From Firmicutes bacterium UBA5500 (GTDB lineage Bacteria > Bacillota > UBA994 > UBA5500): DNA of 6,290 bases. The notes under the pieces were generated by a model. It made no database searches. It worked only from the letters and a program-made list of their open reading frames with translations, and had not been told where the DNA came from. A program made the position numbers and the translations under genes. Shown piece by piece: positions 1 through 6,239 of this stretch (position 1 is the stretch's first letter; the number at the start of each line of letters is the position of its first letter). The stretch is from assembly GCA_002427055.1 (NCBI GenBank), contig DIPA01000036.1, positions 10,296-16,585 of the forward strand, given 5' to 3'.

Positions 1-17
1 TCTCAATGATAGACCGC

Positions 18-35
18 GCCCCTTAGAAAAGGGGC
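18..35 (+). promoter_or_regulatory. Small GC-rich hairpin upstream of the polymerase/ligase gene, possible SD-sequestering element
   Basis: GCCCCTT (18-24) pairs perfectly with AAGGGGC (29-35) around the 4-nt loop AGAA. No T-run follows, so it is a poor intrinsic terminator. The left arm CCCCTT (19-24) could instead pair with AAGGGG at 45-50, which is the core of the ribosome binding site of the next gene. The two pairings exclude each other. The pairings are read directly from the sequence; any regulatory role is inference. Confidence 0.35.
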
Positions 36-44
36 ATGTGTAGA

Positions 45-52
45 AAGGGGAG
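45..52 (+). promoter_or_regulatory. Ribosome binding site fixing the TTG start at 58
   Basis: AAGGGGAG lies 5 nt before the TTG at 58. The next candidate start, ATG at 85, has no purine-rich sequence at a suitable distance. This supports TTG as the true initiation codon. Confidence 0.75.
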
Positions 53-57
53 CAGAC

Positions 58-1515
58 TTGAACTGGGCGCGTAGTTATTTCTTAATGGTTTTGCTAGTAG
101 CTATAGGCCTGATTACACTGACAGTGCTTACTGCTTGTCTGGAACCAAAGGTTGAGTACTTACTCTCTGTGCTTTATGTTTTGCTCATTACTTTTATAGC
201 ACTTGTATCTGACAAATTGAGACTTGGCGCCGTACTGGTATTAGTGCTAGGTGCCCCACCTTTTGTTGAGTATGAGTTGGCAGTAGTTGAAGTAGTCTCC
301 AGACGTGCAGTTCCTGGCATACGTGATACTATCGCATATCCGATGTTTACCATTATCGATGCTGCGCTGATCCTGACGCTAGTTGTCGCAGCTGCAAAAT
401 GCTCATTGCAGCAGCGCACAGATAAGCTATTTAGGATGTGGCCATTATTCGCCGTAGGTATACTTCAGGTAATACCGGCTCTAGTAGCGGTTTTGAGAAA
501 CCTAACGACACCCTATAGTGGGGTAGCTCTTACAGGATTAAGCATGACTATTTCGATTCTTACTGTCATCGCTCTTGCGGCCTGCTCTCTTGTTGCTGGC
601 GCTACAAGTAAGGGCACCCTAGTAGGCCTCGGTTGTGGTACCCTGCTTTTTTGTGCCGAAAGCTTCTATGTCACATGGTACAAATATGGGTCCATTTCGT
701 TGGGGGGTACCCAGTTTACTGGATTGATAGCAGGACCTGGTGCTACAGGGAGCCTCTTGGTACTTGTAATACCTTCCTTGTTCATCTGTGCGCTAGGGTC
801 AAAGGGACCACTGCGAATCTTCATGGGTTTTACCGCAATCATCGCGTTCGCATACTCAATACTGACATATTCCAGAGCAGTTTACTTGGGCCTATTGGTA
901 TCCTTTTTTGTGCTTTCATCTGCCCTCAAAGGGAAGACAAGGATGCACATGGTTAAGATATCTTTGTTAGCAGCTATGCTTGTGATGTTGCTTGTTGCCT
1001 ACACTTCTGCTAGCTTGCAGCAGAAGTTTGTATCACTATACTCTGAAAGCCTACAAAGCACGTTTAATTTGGAGAGTAGACTTGTTTTTTGGAAACACGC
1101 GCTCTGGTTAATACAGAGCAACCCTTGGTTCGGTATTGGCCCCAAAATGTGGGTCCCAAACGCTCCTAATTTAGGATGGCACGTGCATCAGTTGTACTTG
1201 CAGTATGCAGTAGAACATGGCCTCATTCTCTTCTCATTCACCACCTGTATTTTAGCAACTGCCGTCTTTGGAGCTTTTGCACATACAAGGAAACTGACTG
1301 AGCAAGGTTTACGTAGCTTTTATCTGGCAATTCCAGCCGGGATTCTAGGCTTTTTAGCTAGTCAAATCTTTGAATCAAACTTGGGTGATTGGAGAATTTA
1401 CACTGTGTTTTGGAGCTTGATGGTTGTTATGTTGTTCAGACCAACTAATTCCCAGGATGCAGTAGCAAAACCAGCAGAGCAGGTTGCTACGCAAGCAATA
1501 GCAGAGGTGTTTTAA
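58..1515 (+). CDS. O-antigen polymerase/ligase-family polytopic membrane protein (Wzy/WaaL type)
   Basis: This is a 485-residue, very hydrophobic protein with roughly ten or more membrane segments, starting near residues 7-27 and 35-50 and ending near 447-460. Several features match the Wzy_C O-antigen ligase/polymerase superfamily: a T-Y-S-R-A element at 270-274 at the mouth of a membrane helix, then a large loop (about 315-375) containing SRLVFWKHAL (340-349), the NPWFGIG turn (355-361) and HVHQLYLQYAVEHGL (375-389). The last corresponds to the family's H-N-x-Y-L-x-x-x-x-E-x-G signature. Members join undecaprenyl-linked glycans on the outer face of the membrane, either polymerising repeat units or transferring the chain to an acceptor; sequence alone does not separate the two. 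The TTG start is backed by AAGGGGAG at 45-52. The C-terminal tail (461-485) is polar, Ala/Gln-rich and probably cytoplasmic. It is the first gene of the plus-strand group seen here. Family assignment is firm; the exact reaction is not. Confidence 0.85.
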   Translation: MNWARSYFLMVLLVAIGLITLTVLTACLEPKVEYLLSVLYVLLITFIALVSDKLRLGAVLVLVLGAPPFVEYELAVVEVVSRRAVPGIRDTIAYPMFTIIDAALILTLVVAAAKCSLQQRTDKLFRMWPLFAVGILQVIPALVAVLRNLTTPYSGVALTGLSMTISILTVIALAACSLVAGATSKGTLVGLGCGTLLFCAESFYVTWYKYGSISLGGTQFTGLIAGPGATGSLLVLVIPSLFICALGSKGPLRIFMGFTAIIAFAYSILTYSRAVYLGLLVSFFVLSSALKGKTRMHMVKISLLAAMLVMLLVAYTSASLQQKFVSLYSESLQSTFNLESRLVFWKHALWLIQSNPWFGIGPKMWVPNAPNLGWHVHQLYLQYAVEHGLILFSFTTCILATAVFGAFAHTRKLTEQGLRSFYLAIPAGILGFLASQIFESNLGDWRIYTVFWSLMVVMLFRPTNSQDAVAKPAEQVATQAIAEVF

Positions 1516-1548
1516 GCGGGCGACCTGATAGCCTAGGGGGTTAACACT

Positions 1549-1638
1549 ATGAACTTGGGATTCCTGTTACCGAGGATTGTGCATATTGCATCATTTGGAC
1601 ATGAAACGAGAGGGAAGAGCCTATGGCACAAGAAATAG
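1549..1638 (+). CDS. Possible 29-aa small ORF or gene remnant overlapping the next start
   Basis: The 107-nt gap after the membrane protein holds an ATG at 1549, placed 8 nt after AGGGGG (1535-1540), a spacing typical of this locus. The frame runs 29 codons and stops with TAG at 1636-1638, 14 nt inside the following PLP-enzyme gene, which is in another frame. The peptide begins MNLGFLLPRIVHIASFG and has a basic end (LWHKK). I recognise no family. The opening loosely recalls the first beta strand of GT4 glycosyltransferases, so it could be the stub of a deleted gene. It could also be a leader peptide that couples translation to the gene it overlaps, or it may be fortuitous. The ribosome binding site is seen; any function is speculation. 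Confidence 0.3.
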   Translation: MNLGFLLPRIVHIASFGHETRGKSLWHKK

Positions 1639-2723
1639 GTAGTTGCTTTTGGCTAGACAGGTTCGAGCAAGTAGGGCTAGGCGGAGAAGAGATATCACTT
1701 AGCCATCTGAATATCGAGATTGCGGATGCAGCATTGTTATCTACTGGGAGAAGCGCCATTTCATATGTATTAGAGCATATAACTAATGGGGACCGTAGAC
1801 GAGTTGCCCTGTTACCCCCATTTACATGTTATACCGTCATTGAGCCTTTTCTTCGGGCTGGGTATCAGGTTATTTACTATCGTATTGCTGAAGATCTATC
1901 ATTGTCCACGGATAGTCTCAGGGAAGACATAGATAAGTATCATCCCAGTGTCCTGCTGGTGCATGGATACTTCGGATTTGATACTTTAAGGAACGCACAG
2001 GATTTGCTTGTAGATATCAGAGACGCAGGTACGATACTTGTTGAGGATGTGACACACACAATGTACTCGGAGTTTGCCCATGTTCATGCTGACTATTATG
2101 TTGGTAGTTTCAGAAAGTGGGCGCCACTACCTGATGGGGGAGTGGCTGTAAGCACCAAGGATAAGTTCTCATATAAACCTATGACAAGTGACAATGAATT
2201 GCAAGAGGCTAAACTACAAGCTTTCCATGCGAAGCATTTGTATATGGATCATGATACTGGCAACAAAACTGAGTTTCTACGGAAGTATAGAGAGGCAGAG
2301 GATATCCTTTGCGCGCAAACGGGCTGTTTTGCCATGGCAGCGGTGTCGAAAACGGTGCAGGCAACACTTGACATCCACTGTCTCAGAAGGAGACGAAGGA
2401 TAAACTACACAGCCTTGGCGGAGGGATTGAGAGGACTCGACATTGTTAAGCCGCTTTTTGAGAGCCTATCAGATGAAGTTACGCCACTGTATTTTCCTAT
2501 TTATGTAGGTGCTGACCGGGGCTCTTTCCAGAAGTATCTAGCTGTGCATGATGTTTATGCCCCAGTTGTCTGGCCGAGGTCGAGTTACTGTCAAAGAGTA
2601 GCTTGTGAAGTCAGCAATCGGCTCTATGAGCAAGGATTGTGTTTGCCTTGCGATCAGCGCTATTGCGCTGGAGACATGCGCAGAATTGTGCAAGTAATAA
2701 AGTCTTATATGGAAGAGATGTAG
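1623..2723 (+). CDS. DegT/DnrJ/EryC1/StrS-type PLP-dependent enzyme (probable sugar or amino-acid-like aminotransferase)
   Basis: The 366-residue protein has the landmarks of fold-type I PLP enzymes of the sugar aminotransferase group, at about the usual length. STGRSA (40-45) is the phosphate-binding start of a helix. LLPPFTCYTVIEPFLRAG (63-80) matches the family's P-x-x-T segment. LLVHGYFGFD (111-120) is followed by VEDVTHT (140-146), where D142 should pair with the pyridine nitrogen and H145 stack near the ring. GSFRKWAPLPDGG (161-173) carries K165 as the probable Schiff-base lysine. The C-terminal domain ends with GLCLPCDQRY (338-347), close to the family's LP-x-x-x-R-Y ending. All key residues are present, so it is probably catalytic, transferring an amino group to a keto-sugar or similar substrate. 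The S-F-R-K-W lysine context differs from the common H-x-x-K form, so the substrate is uncertain. Start ATG 1623 follows GAGAGGGAAG; the frame is closed by TGA at 1602-1604. The ATP-grasp gene begins 15 nt after the stop, suggesting co-transcription. Confidence 0.8.
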   Translation: MAQEIGSCFWLDRFEQVGLGGEEISLSHLNIEIADAALLSTGRSAISYVLEHITNGDRRRVALLPPFTCYTVIEPFLRAGYQVIYYRIAEDLSLSTDSLREDIDKYHPSVLLVHGYFGFDTLRNAQDLLVDIRDAGTILVEDVTHTMYSEFAHVHADYYVGSFRKWAPLPDGGVAVSTKDKFSYKPMTSDNELQEAKLQAFHAKHLYMDHDTGNKTEFLRKYREAEDILCAQTGCFAMAAVSKTVQATLDIHCLRRRRRINYTALAEGLRGLDIVKPLFESLSDEVTPLYFPIYVGADRGSFQKYLAVHDVYAPVVWPRSSYCQRVACEVSNRLYEQGLCLPCDQRYCAGDMRRIVQVIKSYMEEM

Positions 2724-2732
2724 GGAAGGGAT
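2723..2732 (+). promoter_or_regulatory. Ribosome binding site of the ATP-grasp gene
   Basis: GGGAAGGGAT begins on the last base of the preceding stop codon and lies 6 nt before ATG 2739. The short gap supports translation from one transcript with the PLP-enzyme gene. Confidence 0.7.
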
Positions 2733-2738
2733 AGTGCA

Positions 2739-3932
2739 ATGAAGAGGTTGATGATATTAGGGGGATCAGAGAATCAGCTTCCTTTGATTCAATGCGCTAA
2801 GCAACAAGCATACTTTTTGATTGTATGTGATCATGCTAGTGATAATGTAGGGCGTGTATATGCGGATAGATTTTACTGTGTAAGTACCCTAGATAGGGAG
2901 GCAGTGTTGTCTATAGCTAGGGCAGAGAGAATAGATGGAATAGTCACGAATTCGGAACCGGCTATGTCAACTTCAGCATATGTTGGAAACATGCTTGGCC
3001 TGGTATCAAATCCTCATGAATCAGTCATCACCTTATCGCGAAAGGACCTATTCAGGAGTTTTCTTAGGAAGAATGGATTTGCTTGCCCTAGATCGTTGGC
3101 GTGTTCTAACTACGAGGGGCTAAGTGGAATGGTAAATGATCTTGAGTTCCCACTAATGGTCAAGCCTGTTGATTCGTCAGGCAGTAGGGGCGTCACTTAT
3201 ATAAGCTCTTCTCAAGAACTCCGAAAAGCATTTTGTAAGGCGCTAGGGTTTTCGACGCTCAAGCGAGTTATTGTTGAAGAGTACATTGAAAGAGCCCATG
3301 ATTATCTTATCGGCGGCGACATTTTTGTTGTTGATGGGAGAGTATCTTTTTGGGGTTTGATGAATTGTATTAGGGATTCCTCTGTGAACGAATTTGTACC
3401 TGTGGGCAAGAGTTTCCCTGCATTCATAACAACTGAGCAGTCCGCCATTATTCATGAAACTATTCATGATTTGGTTAGTAAATTACATATCAGATTTGGT
3501 GCTTTTAATGTGGAACTAATGTTTGGGCCGCATAATAGGCTTTACGTGATTGAGATGAATCCTCGAAATGGAGGTAATAGAATCCCGGATATTCTCAAAG
3601 AGATAACAGGTGTCGACCTAATTAAGGCGACTATCAGCGCGTCATTGAATGCACAAGATATAGACTTGACCTATGAAAAGCGTGCTCAATATATGTCAAC
3701 CTATATACTCCATTCAAGCAGAAACGGGATACTGAGGAATGTTATACTGGACGATCGCATAATGTATAACGTTGTTGAAACTACGTTATACAAGCAAATT
3801 GGCGATGCCGTTTCGAAGTTTGATAACGCTGAGCATCGTATCGGCATCATGTTTCTTAGGTTTCGCTCGCTGGAAGAAATGAAGGAGAAAACCGCGAACA
3901 TCTGTGACTTGATAAAGGTGATTGTTCAATAA
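2739..3932 (+). CDS. ATP-grasp domain carboxylate-amine ligase
   Basis: This 397-residue protein has ATP-grasp architecture. A short Rossmann-like pre-ATP-grasp domain opens with MILGGSENQ (5-13) and runs to about residue 95. The ATP-binding core follows: LMVKPVDSSGSRGVTYI (139-155) has the ATP-contacting lysine K142 and a glycine/serine-rich loop, VEEYI (179-183) is the hinge that binds adenine, FNVELMF (256-262) has E259, and YVIEMNPRNGGNRIP (269-283) has the metal-binding E272 and N274 with R276. A C-terminal domain of about 85 residues follows. Members activate a carboxylate as an acyl phosphate and join it to an amine, or sometimes a thiol or other nucleophile. It resembles the PurK/carbamoyl-phosphate-synthase-like group and stand-alone amino-acid ligases rather than a named housekeeping enzyme. 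Between a PLP enzyme and a FemAB-like transferase it may form an amide bond on an amino sugar or amino acid used for glycan decoration; that is inference. Fold and activity class are well supported, substrate unknown. Confidence 0.85.
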   Translation: MKRLMILGGSENQLPLIQCAKQQAYFLIVCDHASDNVGRVYADRFYCVSTLDREAVLSIARAERIDGIVTNSEPAMSTSAYVGNMLGLVSNPHESVITLSRKDLFRSFLRKNGFACPRSLACSNYEGLSGMVNDLEFPLMVKPVDSSGSRGVTYISSSQELRKAFCKALGFSTLKRVIVEEYIERAHDYLIGGDIFVVDGRVSFWGLMNCIRDSSVNEFVPVGKSFPAFITTEQSAIIHETIHDLVSKLHIRFGAFNVELMFGPHNRLYVIEMNPRNGGNRIPDILKEITGVDLIKATISASLNAQDIDLTYEKRAQYMSTYILHSSRNGILRNVILDDRIMYNVVETTLYKQIGDAVSKFDNAEHRIGIMFLRFRSLEEMKEKTANICDLIKVIVQ

Positions 3933-3977
3933 GTTAGTTCAACATGTTATGCAGCTAATAGTTACACACAGGTGAAC

Positions 3978-3985
3978 GGGGGGAT
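3978..3985 (+). promoter_or_regulatory. Ribosome binding site choosing ATG 3990 for the FemAB-like gene
   Basis: GGGGGGAT sits with the G-run 6 nt before ATG 3990. The upstream in-frame GTG at 3972 is preceded by AGTTACACACAG, which has no Shine-Dalgarno sequence. The purine run would also lie inside the coding sequence if GTG were used. The ATG is therefore preferred. Confidence 0.75.
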
Positions 3986-3989
3986 AGGT

Positions 3990-5072
3990 ATGGGGTTTCA
4001 GATTCTTGATGCTCGCGATCCTTGGGGATGCCATAAGTGGCTAGAGTACTGGAACAGCTGGGAAGATAGGGAAGTATTTGCGCACCCAGCATATGTGAGG
4101 TTGTTTTGCCGCAAACAGGATAAGGCAATGTGTGCCGCGTATTTATCTGGCGATACCAAGATTCTGTTTCCTTTCATACTTCGTGATCTAGTTGAGGAAC
4201 CGTGGGTGGTTGAGGCTCAGTTTAGGGGTCTGCATGATATCATAACGCCTTATGGGTATGGGGGTGCTTTCAGGCTAGATGGAAATAGTGAGCAGACCTC
4301 CTTTTGGTCGGAATTTGGGAGATGGGCTGTTGAACAGAATGTTGTAAGCATGTTTATGCGCATGTCGCTGTTTAGTGATCAACTAGAGCCTTTTGAGGGT
4401 CAGTTACGCACTATTGGGGAGAATATCGTTGTTCAACTTATGGAGCCTCTAGACATAATCATAGCCGGATATAAACATAAGGTTAGAACGAATGTTGATA
4501 AGGCGCGCCGTAATGGGCTCTATGCAATTGTCGACTATAATGGAGAATTTCTGAGTTCATTCCTGGAGATCTATTATCAAACTATGGATAGAAACAAGGC
4601 AAAATTGGAGTATTATTTCCCAAGGTCATTCTTTCAAGAGGTCATAGATAATTTGCCTGGGCAGTACGTGTTTTTTCACATTAGTGATGGGGATGAGATT
4701 TTGTCTACTGAGCTGGTGTTACTGTCGGCGCATCGTGCCTATTCTTATCTTGGCGGAACAAAAGCAGAATCTTTCCCGTTGCGCCCTAATGACCTGCTAA
4801 AACATGAGATCATTGTCTGGGGCAAGAATAGAGGATTGCGGCAACTTGTTCTAGGTGGAGGATATGCGCCAAACGATGGCATTTATAGGTACAAGAAGAG
4901 CTTTGCTTCTTATGGGGGCGTTGATTTTTGCGTGGGTACCAAAGTATTTTCAACTAATCTGTATGAGGCCTTAGTTACCTCCCGATACTCTTACGAGAGA
5001 AAACGCGGCTCTATTGGTATGGCAAACGGGTATTTCCCTGAGTATAGGGCACCAATACGAGATATCTTGTAG
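3990..5072 (+). CDS. FemAB/GNAT-fold transferase (FemAB-like, BioF2-like acyl or aminoacyl transferase)
   Basis: From ATG 3990 the protein is 360 residues; a GTG at 3972 would add six residues (MNGGIG) but lacks a ribosome binding site. It shows the twin-GNAT layout of the FemAB-like superfamily. The first half includes HPAYVRLF (32-39), the hydrophobic strand KILFPFILRDL (57-67) and ITPYGYGG (85-92). The second half carries KHKVRTNVDKARRNGL (162-177), the basic helix motif of the family, YYQTMDRNKA (195-204), YLGGTKAES (253-261), PNDLLKHEIIVWGKNRG (266-282), LVLGGGY (286-292) and YKKSFASYG (301-309). No signal peptide or membrane helix is seen, so it is cytoplasmic. Classical FemABX proteins move amino acids from aminoacyl-tRNA onto a peptidoglycan precursor; relatives in polysaccharide clusters are mostly uncharacterised and may N-acylate sugars. 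It lies 57 nt after the ATP-grasp gene, a wider gap than the preceding junction, but no terminator intervenes. It is the last gene before the shared terminator. Superfamily assignment is confident; donor and acceptor are unknown. Confidence 0.82.
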   Translation: MGFQILDARDPWGCHKWLEYWNSWEDREVFAHPAYVRLFCRKQDKAMCAAYLSGDTKILFPFILRDLVEEPWVVEAQFRGLHDIITPYGYGGAFRLDGNSEQTSFWSEFGRWAVEQNVVSMFMRMSLFSDQLEPFEGQLRTIGENIVVQLMEPLDIIIAGYKHKVRTNVDKARRNGLYAIVDYNGEFLSSFLEIYYQTMDRNKAKLEYYFPRSFFQEVIDNLPGQYVFFHISDGDEILSTELVLLSAHRAYSYLGGTKAESFPLRPNDLLKHEIIVWGKNRGLRQLVLGGGYAPNDGIYRYKKSFASYGGVDFCVGTKVFSTNLYEALVTSRYSYERKRGSIGMANGYFPEYRAPIRDIL

Positions 5073-5087
5073 TGAGGTTCTAGGTGC

Positions 5088-5127
5088 AAAAAAACCATGG
5101 CCAGTTCGGAGCCATGGTTTTTTCTTT
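5088..5127. terminator. Bidirectional intrinsic terminator between convergent groups
   Basis: AAAAAACCATGGC (5089-5101) is the perfect complement of GCCATGGTTTTTT (5111-5123): a 13-bp stem with a 9-nt loop. Read left to right, the stem ends in a T-rich tract (TTTTTTCTTT, 5118-5127); read on the other strand, the A-run at 5088-5094 becomes the U-tract. It lies 16 nt after the FemAB-like stop and about 50 nt beyond the GNAT stop at 5177, as expected for a terminator serving both. The rest of the 104-nt spacer holds nothing I can identify. Confidence 0.9.
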
Positions 5128-5176
5128 GTTACAAGTAACCCAATACTGTGGCCCAAATGCTTTTACTACAGCGAGG

Positions 5177-5713
5177 CTACTCCTTACTCATCAGCTCGTC
5201 ACTTAATATAGACCATACAGTCACATTATGGTGTTTACCGTCTTTATAGATTCGTTCTCTTAGCGCCCCTTCTCTCTTAAACCCGCATTTTTCCAATACT
5301 CTTTGTGATGCAATATTATAGTCAATGCTATACGTATAAACGCAGTGAAAATTCAGTTGCTTAAAGGCATATCTTATCAAAGCTTCAGAGGCTTGGGTTC
5401 CATATCCTTTGCCTCTAATATTGTTTCTGCTTGTAATCTTTGAGTGAATTTCAGTAGTGCGATTCTTCCAATCCATGCCAGTAAGCATGACCAATCCTAT
5501 AGCGCCATGTTCTGTGGTTTCTATGATTAACCTAAGCTCTCCTTTTCTACTTGATAACCCTTCAAACCATTTCTTCTGCTGAAATGTAGATACAGGAAAA
5601 GAGTATCCACCAGTCATGGTCTCAATTTCAGGGTCATTGATCATCTCTTTGAGCAATTCCAGGTCATTTTCTTCTATGGCTCTAAGTACTACATCTTTAT
5701 ATTTTATAATCAT
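5177..5713 (-). CDS. GNAT-family N-acetyltransferase (RimJ/RimL-like)
   Basis: From the ATG at 5713 the protein is 178 residues, a typical single-domain GNAT. VVLRAIEENDLELL (8-21) is the usual opening of RimJ/RimL-type enzymes. ELRLIIETTEHGAIGLVML (59-77) covers the central strands, EIHSKI (88-93) precedes the acetyl-CoA pyrophosphate-binding loop RGKGYGTQA (100-108), and DYNIASQRVLEKCGF (131-145) is the conserved C-terminal helix-strand. It probably transfers an acetyl group to an amine. Sitting 19 nt after a phosphoglycosyl transferase gene, it is a reasonable candidate for acetylating an amino sugar used by that enzyme, as GNATs do in other glycan loci, but RimJ/RimL-like enzymes also modify proteins and drugs. 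An ATG at 5767 would add 18 residues and overlap the upstream gene by 35 nt; those residues lack family character, and a strong ribosome binding site precedes 5713. Its base composition is AT-rich: 19 of 60 bases are G or C at 5281-5340. Confidence 0.83.
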   Translation of the reverse strand: MIIKYKDVVLRAIEENDLELLKEMINDPEIETMTGGYSFPVSTFQQKKWFEGLSSRKGELRLIIETTEHGAIGLVMLTGMDWKNRTTEIHSKITSRNNIRGKGYGTQASEALIRYAFKQLNFHCVYTYSIDYNIASQRVLEKCGFKREGALRERIYKDGKHHNVTVWSILSDELMSKE

Positions 5714-5715
5714 TT

Positions 5716-5728
5716 CTCCATCCCCCCC
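5716..5728 (-). promoter_or_regulatory. Ribosome binding site choosing the 5713 start of the GNAT gene
   Basis: On the minus strand a run of seven G (5722-5728) followed by ATGGAG precedes the ATG at 5713, with 8 nt between G-run and ATG. It resembles the GGGGGGAT site of the FemAB-like gene. The longer reading from 5767 would place this site inside coding sequence. Confidence 0.7.
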
Positions 5729-5732
5729 ATGC

Positions 5733-6239
5733 TTAAGACCGATTCCTGTTTGGTTTTCTAATCTCATGTAGTGACTCGTCAGGAATATCCACTCCTCTTA
5801 TTCCGACGTCTGACAGCGAAAATACCTTCCTAATAGTAATAAGGAAAATCCATAAATCAAAGGGAAAGCTAATGTTGTTAACGTATTCCAGATCGTATTT
5901 GAGTTTTCTCTCCCAGCTAAGGAAATTACGGCCATTTACTTGTGCCCATCCGCTAAGACCAGGCCTGATATCATGTCTATGTATTTCTTCGTCCGTATAG
6001 TAAGGCAAGTAGCGAACTGGCAAAGGCCTAGGCCCTATAAAGCTCATTTCACCTCTGATCACGTTAAATAACTGAGGTAGCTCATCCAAGCTTAACTTCC
6101 GCAAAATGCCTCCAACTTTTAGCATGCGTTCAGAGTCAGATAGTTTTTGCCCATCCCTCTCTGTTTCAACCCTCATGCTTCTAAATTTGAAAACGGTAAA
6201 AACCTTGTTTCCTTTGCCAGCGCGCTCTGGTTTATACAA
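5733..6239 (-). CDS. Phosphoglycosyl transferase (bacterial sugar transferase, PglC/ExoY type), 5' end apparently interrupted
   Basis: The 168-residue frame holds the full cytoplasmic catalytic part of a monotopic sugar-phosphate transferase: PERAGKGNKVFTVFKFRSM (4-22), LSLDELPQLFNV (49-60) with the catalytic Asp-Glu pair D52-E53, GEMSFIGPRPL (63-73), RPGLSGWAQVNGRN (92-105) and YVNNISFPFDLWI (119-131). Such enzymes move a sugar phosphate from a nucleotide sugar to undecaprenyl phosphate, the first committed step of glycan assembly at the membrane. Family members are usually about 200 residues and begin with a reentrant membrane helix, which is missing here. The only start is TTG 6239, with no good ribosome binding site. 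The frame stays open upstream to 6261 and beyond, reading VIEDPSEPF, which fits the family's E/D-D-P-x-x-P-x-x-x segment; a TGA then appears at 6278-6276. This suggests a frameshift or point mutation (pseudogene), a sequence error, or an unusually short protein. The GNAT gene follows after 19 nt. Family is certain; integrity is doubtful. Confidence 0.8.
   Translation of the reverse strand: MYKPERAGKGNKVFTVFKFRSMRVETERDGQKLSDSERMLKVGGILRKLSLDELPQLFNVIRGEMSFIGPRPLPVRYLPYYTDEEIHRHDIRPGLSGWAQVNGRNFLSWERKLKYDLEYVNNISFPFDLWIFLITIRKVFSLSDVGIRGVDIPDESLHEIRKPNRNRS

Noticed and set aside
1..43. Possible C-terminus of an upstream gene ending at TAG 41-43 or TAG 24-26
   Set aside because: Fourteen or fewer codons are visible in either frame, too few to support a call.
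36..74. 12-codon ORF from ATG 36 overlapping the TTG start of the membrane protein gene
   Set aside because: The AGGGG before it is only 1 nt from the ATG, too close for initiation, and the peptide has no recognisable character.
633..956. 107-codon open frame inside the membrane protein gene
   Set aside because: It lies fully within a gene with clear family motifs, has no family resemblance and no convincing initiation site.
2589..2666. Five cysteines (323, 328, 340, 343, 348) near the C-terminus of the PLP enzyme, considered as a metal site
   Set aside because: Spacing does not form a recognised zinc or iron-sulfur motif, and the LCLPCDQRY stretch matches the family's normal LP-x-x-x-R-Y ending.
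3921..3950. Promoter-like pair TTGTTC, 17 nt, TGTTAT before the FemAB-like gene
   Set aside because: Only 3 of 6 and 4 of 6 matches to the consensus hexamers; in AT-rich sequence this is expected by chance, and the gene has no upstream terminator that would require its own promoter.
3972..3989. GTG 3972 as the start of the FemAB-like gene
   Set aside because: No ribosome binding site before it, whereas a strong one precedes ATG 3990; the added six residues are glycine-rich translation of that site.
5714..5767. ATG 5767 as the start of the GNAT gene
   Set aside because: It would overlap the preceding gene by 35 nt, lacks a good ribosome binding site, and adds residues that are mostly translation of the G-rich site before 5713.
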